A program made the position numbers and the translations under genes. From NCBI GenBank assembly GCA_902728285.1, contig CACVBU010001038.1, forward strand, positions 953,180 to 1,017,179: a DNA stretch of 64,000 nt, written 5' to 3'. Below, one piece after another: positions 1 through 12,900 of this stretch. The stretch is from Clytia hemisphaerica (lineage: Eukaryota; Cnidaria; Hydrozoa; Leptothecata; Clytiidae). How positions within the stretch are numbered: position 1 is the stretch's first letter; every line of letters starts with the position of its first letter. The notes beneath the pieces were generated by a model. It was not told the origin of the DNA. It did not search any database and saw nothing but the letters and a program-made list of their open reading frames with translations.

Positions 1-60
1 TTCGAACCTCAGCGGAGCACCCCCGTCGGTTGACAAGGGTAGTACCCCCCTCCCCCCGGG
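1..60. repeat. truncated right end of a CCCGGG-ended element
   Basis: The block reads AGCGG...ACCCCCGTCGG, then a C-rich run ending CCCCCCGGG at 60. It resembles the right end of the element at 55045-56209, which has the same order: AGCGGCACG, CCCCGTCGGTCGTCAAGG, then CCCCCCCCGGG. The rest of the element lies left of the window, so its other end and target duplication cannot be checked. Confidence 0.5.
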
Positions 61-829
61 ACTCGAAATTCGCCAAATTTAGCAAATTAATTTTTTAGGT
101 CATTCGCCAAAAGTTCTCGCCAAAATTAAAAAAATCGTTGATTCGCCAAAATTTTGGTATTTTGCATAAATAACTTCTGGAGTTCTCGCCAAAAAAAGTT
201 CCCTTAAGGTATGTGCCGATGTGCCAAAGAATTGGCTTTAAGAATCGCACCCAATCAGTTAAGCAAAAAAATGGTGAAATTTGTACCCTACACAGTGCAT
301 TTTTCTCTAACTGTCAACTCTTTTAGAGCAAAGAAATCAGAATTTTCGGTAGAGTTTTCCAAAATGACCAGACATGAAAAGTTTTTGTGAAATTTATATA
401 TTTTTTGGCGTTTTAAGACAAAATCAAGGCAATATCCACCAGTCTCTCGTACTAAAAATCCTACTGGACAATAGCGAACCTCCGAATCTTTTTGCCTAAT
501 ATTTTGCAAATTCGAGATATGTGACGATTTGAAATCTCTTTAAATTGGCTCTTACACCGTTTTCGAGCCCTCACTTTGCAATTTTCAGAAGAAATCACCT
601 TCGTTTTCCTAGGGGCCTTCACCCAGAGTACCAACCCCCTACAATCAAGCACGGAAGAGTATACCACCCAGTACACGCACGGGAAACCCAAAGGTTGTCC
701 GAGTTAATGAAATTTTGAATTTTTAAGATTTTTGAGGGTTCTTGTGGGATTATTTTTAGAGGCCTTTGGAAAGTTGCGGGAGATCTTTTTCTAAACAAAG
801 TTGTTTACGTAAACTGTTTTTTATTCCAG
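61..829. other. non-coding, probably intron upstream of the Tctex1 exon
   Basis: AT-rich sequence with several short copies of ATTCGCCAAA or TCTCGCCAAA (about 70-200). No coding signal was recognised on either strand; short minus-strand open frames at 288-691 have no recognisable composition. It ends in a pyrimidine-rich tract and CAG at 827-829, the acceptor of the next exon. Confidence 0.5.
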
Positions 830-1194
830 CACAAAGAATGGTTTACGAAAACACTTTCAAAATAGAACCTGATAGAAAATGTGAAGTGAGCAATATTAAA
901 CCCATGATTGAGCAGATCTTGGAAGATATATTTGGTAGTCAAGCGTATGACCCTTACGAGTGTGGACTATTGTGTAAGAAAGCAAGTACAGCCATCAAGG
1001 ACGCTGTCAAGCAGTTGAGAATGGAACGATATAAATATGTAGTTACTGTCACGTGTTCACAAAATGTAGGACAAGGGGTCAAACAAGCAAGCCGTTTCTT
1101 ATGGGACGCCAATCGTGATAATTGGGTGGATGCTACTTTCACTAATACCACATTGCAAGCACAAGCTGTATTATATGCACTTTATTACGAATAG
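830..1194 (+). CDS. Tctex1-domain dynein light chain, last exon (DYNLT2/DYNLT5-like)
   Basis: Terminal exon of a Tctex1-family light chain. These proteins dimerise and bind dynein intermediate chain or cargo in cytoplasmic or ciliary dynein. After the acceptor CTGTTTTTTATTCCAG the frame opens with QRMVYENTFKIEP and runs to TAG at 1192-1194. Family hallmarks seen are the NTFKIEPDRK start of the domain, ERYKYVVTV in the central strand, SRFLWDANRDNW and the closing ALYYE. The pattern fits the DYNLT2/DYNLT5 branch better than DYNLT1. The exon begins with two bases of a split codon, so an upstream exon is expected outside the window. A start at ATG 838 (118 residues) is possible but less likely, because relatives carry a longer N-terminus. 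Family assignment is firm; the paralogue is not. Confidence 0.8.
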
Positions 1195-1342
1195 ATTCTG
1201 ATAATTTCCAGTGCTAGGAATAGATTTGTTTTTGAATTTAAGCATTTTGATCTAATATTTATCAAATAATTTTAATCTTATTCAATTGTACATAGTTGTA
1301 ATTGAAATTTCAGTACTCTTTTGAAGGTTCAGAGCTCCCATC
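1195..1342 (+). other. 3' flank of the Tctex1 gene
   Basis: AT-rich sequence after the stop codon. No clean AATAAA is seen before the mobile element at 1343. TCCCATC at 1336-1342 is the left target-site copy of that element. Confidence 0.4.
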
Positions 1343-3688
1343 AATGGNCGTTGTGGCAGGGGGGGGGGGCGGGGCCATGCCCCCCCAGCGGAGCTTTTCT
1401 GAAGGGGCGCCGAAGAGCAAGAGGCGCCGAAAAAGATTTTTTTAAACGCCCCAATCTTAGAAATCATACTTTATACTCCTGAAATTGCGCCAGGACCAAT
1501 TTTACTGAGATAATTTTAAATTACTTGCAATTTTTTTTCTCGCTCGCTTCGCTCGCAATAAAGTTAATTGGTAACTTCTTTATAATCTAGCTAATTTACA
1601 AGTTTTTTTGTGTACAATATAGCATTATTAAGGTGGGAGTCACATGAAGTTTTGAGATTTGGTGAAAAAATGATCGATTTCGAGATTTTGCGCGTTTAAT
1701 GACCCTATACCCTTTCTGAACACACTCTGAAAATTTTAAGGTCGTAGCATATATATTTCCTGAGATATAAGGATTTTTCTAGACCCTGATCTAAAGTATT
1801 TTCCTTAGCAACGAAAAATCATACCCGTTGCTAGGGCCTGATTTCTTTATGGCTGATCTAAACATAGGATCATGACATACCAAACGAAAGATCTTTTTAC
1901 GCCCTTTTCGGGCGTCTAAATCAATACCGCCTTTTTTTCGCGGGATTTCCTAATATGACGTAATCAAAGATGGTAACCAAAGAAATGATATTTTTAAAAG
2001 CATACAAATTTTGGAGGCTGTCAGCAGTGTTTTTGACTATGAAAAACTGCTTTAATTTGGAAATGTTGGATTGACTGATGACATTTTTAGCTCTTTAATG
2101 TCATTCTTCTCAACTAAGAAAGCTTGAGCTAGGTGAAACCAAAGACTTGATTCTCAAACTCAACGTTTTCGATATATGAACTTAGTTTGACGACACCGGA
2201 AAACTTATTGAAGGACAAAGACCAAAGGCATATTCAATGATGTATCTATTTAAAGATCCAAGTGTTAAAGGAATTGAAAGCCTGGAGGCTGGTTTAACAA
2301 TTGTGTGTGATGAATTATTGAAGGTCTGGGGCGCTCCCTCCGGCTCCGCCCTCTGGCTGGATTATTTACATTCACGAAGAAATCGTGCACGACTAGATGT
2401 CCAAGTGGATTCTTGTATCACAACAGATCAACTTTAGATTAACCTATAACTGGCAGAATCAGTGAAGAAATATACTAGGATGATCTATTACATTGAAAAT
2501 ATGGTTTTTGTTGTGAAAACACATTTAAATTGACTTAAATCAATGTTGACGTGGAGTTTGGCGCAAAATTTTGGGATTGGCGCACATCACGTGAAAGTGA
2601 TAATTTGGAATTTCTGGACTATTTTGATATTTCAAAGCCTTTTTTAAATTATATAAAGTAGAACTATAGTCCATTTTAGTCAAACAGCGAAAGAATTTTG
2701 TAAAACGGTCGATTTATTACAGAGAAATAGAGATATATATCTACTTCTGACTTTGCGGTCCGTTTTCTCAAAATAGGTTTCAGGGGGTTTTCGCACACCT
2801 TGGCAACGTTTTCTCAGGATTGACAAGTGCTATGAACTTGAAATTTTCAGGAGAAATTCAATTTATGGTCTAGAGTGTTATGAATGGATTACATTTTTGA
2901 AAAAATACTTTTTTGATTACTAAATTCAAAAAATGCATTTTTTAGTTTCCAGACCCCCTGGAATGAAATTTCAAAAAAAAATTCCATTCATAACACTCCT
3001 TATCCAAATATTAACAAGCTGCAAAAAAAATTTTTGTGATAGGTTTTGTAGATTTTTCTAAAACGTTGACACAATATTTTCACAGTACATTACCCCCTGG
3101 CTGATTTTACCCCCGTCTTGGCTATTTTTAGACTTTTTTTTACATTTTTGAAATCATCTATTGTTAAGTTACCTCTGTAGAAAATTTCATTTAAAAACCT
3201 CTTCAAGTTAAAAAGTTATACAGGAAAATGTAAAAAATCAACTTTCTCAATTTTTCATGTGACTCCCACCTTAAATAAAAATCTAACTGCGCCCCAATAT
3301 CAATTTGCTGACAACAATATTGAAATCATGAAACATCAATTTTTTCGCTCGCTTCGCTCGCATTTACACATTGTTTCTTTAAGTTTCTTTTCACTCTAGC
3401 CAGTATGAAATTTGTCTATTTTTATTTAGTGATTTAGGGTATCCTGGCAGTCGATTTTCAAAAATTTTCTAGTCGGCCCCAACCATGGTGGGGCCTGTTT
3501 TTCCCCTTTCCATTCATCAAAGATATATCTACTCTTATCCACTAAATATTTCCTTCCTCATTATGCCTAGGCAAACAAATTAGTAAGAGTTCAGCTACTG
3601 ATTGGTGCCACTTTGGAAAATTGGGGGCGCCATTTAAAAAAAATTGACTTTGGCCCCTGCAGAAAAAAATTTTCCCACAACGCCACTG
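1343..3688. mobile_element. hAT-like non-autonomous element hosting a TTAA element
   Basis: The right end reads CACAACGCCACTG, the reverse complement of CAGTGGCGTTGTG, a typical hAT-type terminus. The left end reads AATGGNCGTTGTGG. TCCCATC lies directly outside both ends (1336-1342 and 3690-3696), consistent with a 7-8 bp target duplication. Subterminal DNA has GCGCC-rich segments and TCGCTCGCTTCGCTCGC at about 1539 and 3345. No transposase is seen. The TTAA element at 1632-3270 is inserted within it and is therefore younger. Confidence 0.6.
1632..3270. mobile_element. TTAA-flanked element, copy 1 (piggyBac-like, non-autonomous)
   Basis: The inverted ends are GGTGGGAGTCACATGA and TCATGTGACTCCCACC, flanked directly by TTAA at 1628-1631 and 3271-3274. 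This is the target signature of piggyBac-type transposition. Both ends and subterminal regions match the inverted copy at 57535-59186, including a segment with GTTGCTAGGGCCT and a stretch with CGTTGACACAATATTTT. A 66-codon frame at 2237-2437 has no recognised domain. No transposase catalytic motif was seen. Confidence 0.75.
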
Positions 3689-3761
3689 GTCCCATCAATC
3701 GGTTAAAAAAGGATCTACAATCGGCGCCGAAAAATTTGGCACAGAAGGGGATTTAAGAGTT

Positions 3762-3930
3762 ATGTCCAGTACGCTGACATATTGGAAATGGACATCAAAT
3801 GACATCCAAAAGAAACACTTATTGGAAATGGAGACTTAAGCAAGATATAGTATATCAAATTACAAGTATAAGGGAGATAAAAACAACCTATACGGGACTT
3901 AATAAATGAAGAAGAACTGAAGTTCGTATA
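3762..3930 (+). repeat. left outer inverted end of the foldback element
   Basis: About 170 bp of single-copy sequence outside the left array. It contains ATGTCCAGTA, CATATTGGA, AGGGAGATA and AAATGAAGAAGAACTGAAG, all found in the same order in the reverse complement of 22318-22486. It also holds a short internal duplication, TTATTGGAAATGG-like, at about 3779 and 3820. Confidence 0.55.
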
Positions 3931-6900
3931 ATGAATTCCACAAATGGAGTCCATTGGATTTGAAGAGTTGTCATTTGAGAACGATAAAAAAGAGGGTAGG
4001 ATGCTTGGAAATGGGGATTTGGTGGAATTCCACAAATGGAGTCCATTGGATTTGAAGAGTTGTCATTTGAGAACGATAAAAAGAGGGTAGGATGCTTGGA
4101 AATGGGGATTTGGTGGAATTCCACAAATGGAGTCCATTGGATTTGAAGAGTTGTCATTTGAGAACGATAAAAAAGAGGGTAGGATGCTTGGAAACGGGGA
4201 TTTGGTGGAATTCCACAAATGGAGTCCATTGGATTTGAAGAGTTGTCATTTGAGAACGATAAAAAGAGGGTAGGATGCTTGGAAATGGGGATTTGGTGGA
4301 ATTCCACAAATGGAGTCCATTGGATTTGAAGAGTTGTCATTTGAGAACGATAAAAAGAGGGTAGGATGCTTGGAAATGGGGATTTGATGGAATTCCACAA
4401 ATGGAGTCAATTGGATTTGAAGAGTTGTCATTTGAGAACGATGAAAAAGAGGCTAGGATGCTTGGAAATGGGGATTTGGTGGAAATCCACAAATGGAGTC
4501 CATTGGATTTGAAGAGTTGTCATTTGAGAACGATAAAATGAGGGTAGGATGCTTGGAAATGGGGATTTGGTGGAATTCCACAAATGGAGTCCATTGGATT
4601 TGAAGAGTTGTCATTTGAGAACGATAAAAAGAGGGTAGGATTCTTGGAAATGGGGATTTGGTAGAATTCCACAAATGGAGTCCATTGGATTTGAAGAGTT
4701 GTCATTTGAGAACGATAAAAAGAGGGTAGGATGCTTGGAAATGGGGATTTGGTGGAATTCCACAAATGGAGTCCATTGGATTTGAAGAGTTGTCATTTGA
4801 GAACGATAAAAAGAGGGTAGGATGCTTGGAAATGGGATTTGGTGGAATTCCACAAATGGAGTCCATTGGATTTGAAGAGTTGTCATTTGAGAACGATAAA
4901 AAAGAGGGTAGGATGCTTGGAAACGGGGATTTGGTGGAATTCCACAAATGGAGTCCATTGGATTTGAAGAGTTGTCATTTGAGAACGATAAAAAGAGGGT
5001 AGGATGCTTGGAAATGGGGATTTGGTGGAATTCCACAAATGGAGTCCATTGGATTTGAAGAGTTGTCATTTGAGAACGATAAAAAAGAAAGTAGGATGCT
5101 TGGAAACGGGGATTTGGTGGAATTCCACAAATGGAGTCCATTGGATTTGAAGAGTTGTCATTTGAGAACGATAAAAAAGAGGGTAGGATGCTTGGAAATT
5201 GGGATTTGGTGGAATTCCACAAATGGAGTCCATTGGATTTGAAGAGTTGTCATTTGAGAACGATAAAAAGAGGGTAGGATGCTTGGAAATGGGGATTTGG
5301 TGGAATTCCACAAATGGAGTCCATTGGATTTGAAGAGTTGTCATTTGAGAACGATAAAAAGAGGGTAGGATGCTTGGAAACGGGGATTTGGTGGAATTCC
5401 ACAAATGGAGTCCATTGGATTTGAAGAGTTGTCATTTGAGAACGATAAAAAGAGGGTAGGATGCTTGGAAATGGGGATTTGGTGGAATTCCACAAATGGA
5501 GTCCATTGGATTTGAAGAGTTGTCATTTGAGAACGATAAAAAAGAGGGTAGGATGCTTGGAAACGGGGATTTGGTGGAATTCCACAAATGGAGTCCATTG
5601 GATTTGAAGAGTTGTCATTTGAGAACGATAAAAAAGAGGGTAGGATGCTTGGAAATGGGGATTTGGTGGAATTCCACAAATGGAGTCCATTGGATTTGAA
5701 GAGTTGTCATTTGAGAACGATAAAAAGAGGGTAGGATGCTTGGAAATGGGGATTTGGTGGAATTCCACAAATGGAGTCCATTGGATTTGAAGAGTTGTCA
5801 TTTGAGAACGATAAAAAATAGGGTAGGATGCTTGGAAATGGGGATTTGGTGGAATTCCACAAATGGAGTCCATTGGATTTGAAGAGTTGTCATTTGAGAA
5901 CGATAAAAAGAGGGTAGGATGCTTGGAAATGGGGATTTGATGGAATTCCACAAATGGAGTCAATTGGATTTGAAGAGTTGTCATTTGAGAACGATGAAAA
6001 AGAGGGTAGGATGCTTGGAAATGGGGATTTGGTGGAATTCCACAAATGGAGTCCATTGGATTTGAAGAGTTGTCATTTGAGAACGATAAAAAGAGGGTAG
6101 GATGCTTGGAAATGGGGATTTGGTGGAATTCCACAAATGGAGTCCATTGGATTTGAAGAGTTGTCATTTGAGAACGATAAAAAAGAGGGTAGGATGCTTG
6201 GAAATGGGGATTTGGTGGAATTCCACAAATGGAGTCCATTGGATTTGAAGAGTTGTCATTTGAGAACGATAAAAAGAGGGTAGGATGCTTGGAAATGGGG
6301 ATTTGGTGGAATTCCACAAATGGAGTCCATTGGATTTGAAGAGTTGTCATTTGAGAACGATAAAAAGAGGGTAGGATGCTTGGAAATGGGGATTTGGTGG
6401 AATTCCACAAATGGAGTCCATTGGATTTGAAGAGTTGTCATTTGAGAACGATGAAAAAGAGGGTAGGATGCTTGGAAATGGGGATTTGGTGGAATTCCAC
6501 AAATGGAGTCCATTGGATTTGAAGAGTTGTCATTTGAGAACGATAAAAAGAGGGTAGGATGCTTGGAAATGGGGATTTGGTGGAATTCCACAAATGGAGT
6601 CCATTGGATTTGAAGAGTTGTCATTTGAGAACGATAAAAAAGAGGGTAGGATGCTTGGAAATGGGGATTTGGTGGAATTCCACAAATGGAGTCCATTGGA
6701 TTTGAAGAGTTGTCATTTGAGAACGATAAAAAGAGGGTAGGATGCTTGGAAATGGGGATTTGGTGGAATTCCACAAATGGAGTCCATTGGATTTGAAGAG
6801 TTGTCATTTGAGAACGATAAAAAGAGGGTAGGATGCTTGGAAATGGGGATTTGGTGGAATTCCACAAATGGAGTCCATTGGATTTGAAGAGTTGTCATTT

Positions 6901-9900
6901 GAGAACGATAAAAAGAGGGTAGGATGCTTGGAAATGGGGATTTGGTGGAATTCCACAAATGGAGTCCATTGGATTTGAAGAGTTGTCATTTGAGAACGAT
7001 AAAAAGAGGGTAGGATGCTTGGAAATGGGGATTTGATGGAATTCCACAAATGGAGTCAATTGGATTGAAGAGTTGTCATTTGAGAACGATGAAAAAGAGG
7101 GCTAGGATGCTTGGAAATGGGGATTTGGTGGAATTCCACAAATGGAGTCCATTGGATTTGAAGAGTTGTCATTTGAGAACGATAAAAAGAGGGTAGGATG
7201 CTTGGAAATGGGGATTTGGTGGAATTCCACAAATGGAGTCCATTGGATTTGAAGAGTTGTCATTTGAGAACGATAAAAAGAGGGTAGGATTCTTGGAAAT
7301 GGGGATTTGGTAGAATTCCACAAATGGAGTCCATTGGATTTGAAGAGTTGTCATTTGAGAACGATAAAAAAGAGGGTAGGATGCTTGGAAATGGGGATTT
7401 GGTGGAATTCCACAAATGGATTCCATTGGATTTGAAGAGTTGTCATTTGAGAACGATGAAAAAGAGGGTAGGATGCTTGGAAATGGGGATTTGGTGGAAT
7501 TCCACAAATGGAGTCCATTGGATTTGAAGAGTTGTCATTTGAGAACGATAAAAAAGAGGGTAGGATGCTTGGAAACGGGGATTTGGTGGAATTCCACAAA
7601 TGGAGTCCATTGGATTTGAAGAGTTGTCATTTGAGAACGATAAAAAGAGGGTAGGATGCTTGGAAATGGGGATTTGGTGGAATTCCACAAATGGAGTCCA
7701 TTGGATTTGAAGAGTTGTCATTTGAGAACGATAAAAAGAGGGTAGGATGCTTGGAAATGGGGATTTGATGGAATTCCACAAATGGAGTCATTGGATTTTA
7801 AGAGTTGTCATTTGAGAACGATGAAAAAAGAGGCTAGGATGCTTGGAAATGGGGATTTGGTGGAATTCCACAAATGGAGTCCATTGGATTTGAAGAGTTG
7901 TCATTTGAGAACGATAAAAAGAGGGTAGGATGCTTGGAAATGGGGATTTGGTGGAATTCCACAAATGGAGTCCATTGGATTTGAAGAGTTGTCATTTGAG
8001 AACGATAAAAAGAGGGTAGGATTCTTGGAAATGGGGATTTGGTAGAATTCCACAAATGGAGTCCATTGGATTTGAAGAGTTGTCATTTGAGAACGATAAA
8101 AAAGAGGGTAGGATGCTTGGAAATGGGGATTTGGTGGAATTCCACAAATGGATTCCATTGGATTTGAAGAGTTGTCATTTGAGAACGATGAAAAAGAGGG
8201 TAGGATGCTTGGAAATGGGGATTTGGTGGAATTCCACAAATGGAGTCCATTGGATTTGAAGAGTTGTCATTTGAGAACGATAAAAAAGAGGGTAGGATGC
8301 TTGGAAATGGGGATTTGGTGGAATTCCACAAATGGAGTCCATTGGATTTGAAGAGTTGTCATTTGAGAACGATAAAAAGAGGGTAGGATGCTTGGAAATG
8401 GGGATTTGGTGGAATTCCACAAATGGAGTCCATTGGATTTGAAGAGTTGTCATTTGAGAACGATAAAAAAGAGGGTAGGATGCTTGGAATGGAAATGGGG
8501 ATTTGGTGGAATTCCACAAATGGAGTCCATTGGATTTGAAGAGTTGTCATTTGAGAACGATAAAAAGAGGGTAGGATGCTTGGAAATGGGGATTTGGTGG
8601 AATTCCACAAATGGAGTCCATTGGATTTGAAGAGTTGTCATTTGAGAACGATAAAAAGAGGGTAGGATGCTTGGAAATGGGGATTTGGTAGAATTCCACA
8701 AATGGAGTCCATTGGATTTGAAGAGTTGTCATTTGAGAACGATAAAAAAGAGGGTAGGATGCTTGGAAATGGGGATTTGGTGGAATTCCACAAATGGATC
8801 CATTGGATTTGAAGAGTTGTCATTTGAGAACGATGAAAAAGAGGGTAGGATGCTTGGAAATGGGGATTTGGTGGAATTCCACAAATGGAGTCCATTGGAT
8901 TTGAAGAGTTGTCATTTGAGAACGATAAAAAGAGGGTAGGATGCTTGGAAATGGGGATTTGGTAGAATTCCACAAATGGAGTCCATTGGATTTGAAGAGT
9001 TGTCATTTGAGAACGATAAAAAGAGGGTAGGATGCTTGGAAATGGGGATTTGGTGGAATTCCACAAATGGAGTCCATTGGATTTGAAGAGTTGTCATTTG
9101 AGAACGATAAAAAGAGGGTAGGATGCTTGGAAATGGGGATTTGGTGGAATTCCACAAATGGAGTCCATTGGATTTGAAGAGTTGTCATTTGAGAACGATA
9201 AAAAGAGGGTAGGATGCTTGGAAATGGGGATTTGGTGGAATTCCACAAATGGAGTCCATTGGATTTGAAGAGTTGTCATTTGAGAACGATAAAAAAGAGG
9301 GTAGGATGCTTGGAAATGGGGATTTGGTGGAATTCCACAAATGGAGTCCATTGGATTTGAAGAGTTGTCATTTGAGAACGATAAAAAGAGGGTAGGATGC
9401 TTGGAAATGGGGATTTGGTGGAATTCCACAAATGGAGTCCATTGGATTTGAAGAGTTGTCATTTGAGAACGATAAAAAGAGGGTAGGATGCTTGGAAATG
9501 GGGATTTGGTGGAATTCCACAAATGGAGTCATTGGATTTGAAGAGTTGTCATTTGAGAACGATAAAAAAGAGGGTAGGATGCTTGGAAATGGGGATTTGG
9601 TGGAATTCCACAAATGGAGTCCATTGGATTTTAAGAGTTGTCATTTGAGAACGATAAAAAAGAGGGTAGGATGCTTGGAAATGGGGATTTGGTGGAATTC
9701 CACAAATGGAGTCCATTGGATTTTAAGAGTTGTCATTTGAGAACGATAAAAAGAGGGTAGGATGCTTGGAAATGGGGATTTGGTGGAATTCCACAAATGG
9801 AGTCCATTGGATTTGAAGAGTTGTCATTTGAGAACGATAAAAAAGAGGGTAGGATGCTTGGAAATGGGGATTTGGTGGAATTCCACAAATGGAGTCCATT

Positions 9901-12900
9901 GGATTTGAAGAGTTGTCATTTGAGAACGATAAAAAAGAGGGTAGGATGCTTGGAAATGGGGATTTGGTGGAATTCCACAAATGGAGTCCAATTGGATTTT
10001 AAGAGTTGTCATTTGAGAACGATAAAAAGAGGGTAGGATGCTTGGAAATGGGGATTTGGTGGAATTCCACAAATGGAGTCCATTGGATTTGAAGAGTTGT
10101 CATTTGAGAACGATAAAAAGAGGGTAGGATGCTTGGAAATGGGGATTTTGGTGGAATTCCACAAATGGAGTCATTGGATTTTAGAGTTGTCATTTGAGAA
10201 CGATAAAAAAGAGGGTAGGATGCTTGGAAATGGGGATTTGGTGGAATTCCACAAATGGAGTCCATTGGATTTTAAGAGTTGTCATTTGAAAACGATAAAA
10301 AGAGGGTAGGGTGCTTGGAAATGGGGATTTGGTGGAATTCCACAAATGGAGTCAATTGGATTTGAAGAGTTGTCATTTGAGAACGATAAAAAGAAGGTAG
10401 GATGCTTGGAAATGGGGATTTGGTGGAATTCCACAAATGGATTCACTTAATTGGATTTAGTGGAATTCCACAAATGGAGTCAATTGGATTTGAAGAGTTG
10501 TCATTTGAGAACGATAAAAAGAGGGTAGGATGCTTGGAAATGGGGATTTGGTGGAATTCCACAAATGGAGTCCATTGGATTTTGAGAGTTGTCATTTGAG
10601 AACGATAAAAAAGAGGGTAGGATGCTTGGAAATGGGGATTTGGTGGAATTCCACAAATGGAGTCCATTGGATTTGAAGAGTTGTCATTTGAGAACGATAA
10701 AAAAGAGGGTAGGATGCTTGGAAATGGGGATTTGGTGGAATTCCACAAATGGAGTCCATTGGATTTAAGAGTTGTCATTTGAGAACGATAAAAAAGAGGG
10801 TAGGATGCTTGGAAATGGGGATTTGGTGGAATTCCACAAATGGAGTCCATTGGATTTTAAGAGTTGTCATTTGAGAACGATAAAAAAAGGGTAGGATGCT
10901 TGGAAATGGGGATTTGGTGGAATTCCACAAATGGAGTCCATTGGATTTTAAGAGTTGTCATTTGAAAACGATAAAAAGAGGGTAGGATGCTTGGAAATGG
11001 GGATTTGGTGGAATTCCACAAATGGAGTCCATTGGATTTTAAGAGTTGTCATTTGAGAACGATAAAAAGAGGGTAGGATGCTTGGAAATGGGGATTTGGT
11101 GGAATTCCACAAATGGAGTCCATTGGATTTGAAGAGTTGTCATTTGAGAACGATAAAAAAGAGGGTAGGATGCTTGGAAATGGGGATTTGGTGGAATTCC
11201 ACAAATGGAGTCCATTGGATTTTAAGAGTTGTCATTTGAGAACGATAAAAAAGAGGGTAGGATGCTTGGAAATGGGGATTTGGTGGAATTCCACAAATGG
11301 AGTCCATTGGATTTTAAGAGTTGTCATTTGAGAACGATAAAAAGAGGGTAGGATGCTTGGAAATGGGGATTTGGTGGAATTCCACAAATGGAGTCCATTG
11401 GATTTGAAGAGTTGTCATTTGAGAACGATAAAAAAGAGGGTAGGATGCTTGGAAATGGGGATTTGGTGGAATTCCACAAATGGAGTCCATTGGATTTGAA
11501 GAGTTGTCATTTGAGAACGATAAAAAAGAGGGTAGGATGCTTGGAAATGGGGATTTGGTGGAATTCCACAAATGGAGTCAATTGGATTTTAAGAGTTGTC
11601 ATTTGAGAACGATAAAAAGAGGGTAGGATGCTTGGAAATGGGGATTTGGTGGAATTCCACAAATGGAGTCCATTGGATTTTAAGAGTTGTCATTTGAGAA
11701 CGATAAAAAGAGGGTAGGATGCTTGGAAATGGGGATTTGGTGGAATTCCACAAATGGAGTCATTGGATTTTAAGAGTTGTCATTTGAGAACGATAAAAAA
11801 GAGGGTAGGATGCTTGGAAATGGGGATTTGGTGGAATTCCACAAATGGAGTCCATTGGATTTTAAGAGTTGTCATTTGAAAACGATAAAAAGAGGGTAGG
11901 ATGCTTGGAAATGGGGATTTGGTGGAATTCCACAAATGGAGTCAATTGGATTTGAAGAGTTGTCATTTGAGAACGATAAAAAGAAGGTAGGATGCTTGGA
12001 AATGGGGATTTGGTGGAATTCCACAAATGGATTCACTTAATTGGATTTAGTGGAATTCCACAAATGGAGTCAATTGGATTTGAAGAGTTGTCATTTGAGA
12101 ACGATAAAAAAGAGGGTAGGATGCTTGGAAATGGGGATTTGGTGGAATTCCACAAATGGAGTCCATTGGATTTTGAGAGTTGTCATTTGAGAACGATAAA
12201 AAAGAGGGTAGGATGCTTGGAAATGGGGATTTGGTGGAATTCCACAAATGGAGTCAATTGGATTTGAAGAGTTGTCATTTGAGAACGATAAAAAAGAGGG
12301 TAGGATGCTTGGAAATGGGGATTTGGTGGAATTCCACAAATGGAGTCCATTGGATTTCAAGAGTTGTCATTTGAGAACGATAAAAAAGAGGGTAGGATGC
12401 TTGGAAATGGGGATTTGGTGGAATTCCACAAATGGAGTCCATTGGATTTTAAGAGTTGTCATTTGAGAACGATAAAAAGAGGGTAGGATGCTTGGAAATG
12501 GGGATTTGGTGGAATTCCACAAATGGAGTCCATTGGATTTTAAGAGTTGTCATTTGAGAACGATAAAAAGAGGGTAGGATGCTTGGAAATGGGGATTTGG
12601 TGGAATTCCACAAATGGAGTCAATTGGATTTTAAGAGTTGTCATTTGAGAACGATAAAAAGAGGGTAGGATGCTTGGAAATGGGGATTTGGTGGAATTCC
12701 ACAAATGGAGTCCATTGGATTTGAAGAGTTGTCATTTGAGAACGATAAAAAAGAGGGTAGGATGCTTGGAAATGGGGATTTGGTGGAATTCCACAAATGG
12801 AGTCCATTGGATTTGAAGAGTTGTCATTTGAGAACGATAAAAAGAGGGTAGGATGCTTGGAAATGGGGATTTGGTGGAATTCCACAAATGGAGTCCATTG

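Noticed and set aside
1840..1930. Stem-loops such as ACGCCCTTTTCGGGCGT as rho-independent terminators
   Set aside because: The host is eukaryotic and the segment is inside a mobile element; the same motif recurs in the homologous element at 57535.
2237..2437. 66-codon frame as a transposase remnant
   Set aside because: No catalytic motif is visible, and the homologous element at 57535 shows no matching frame.
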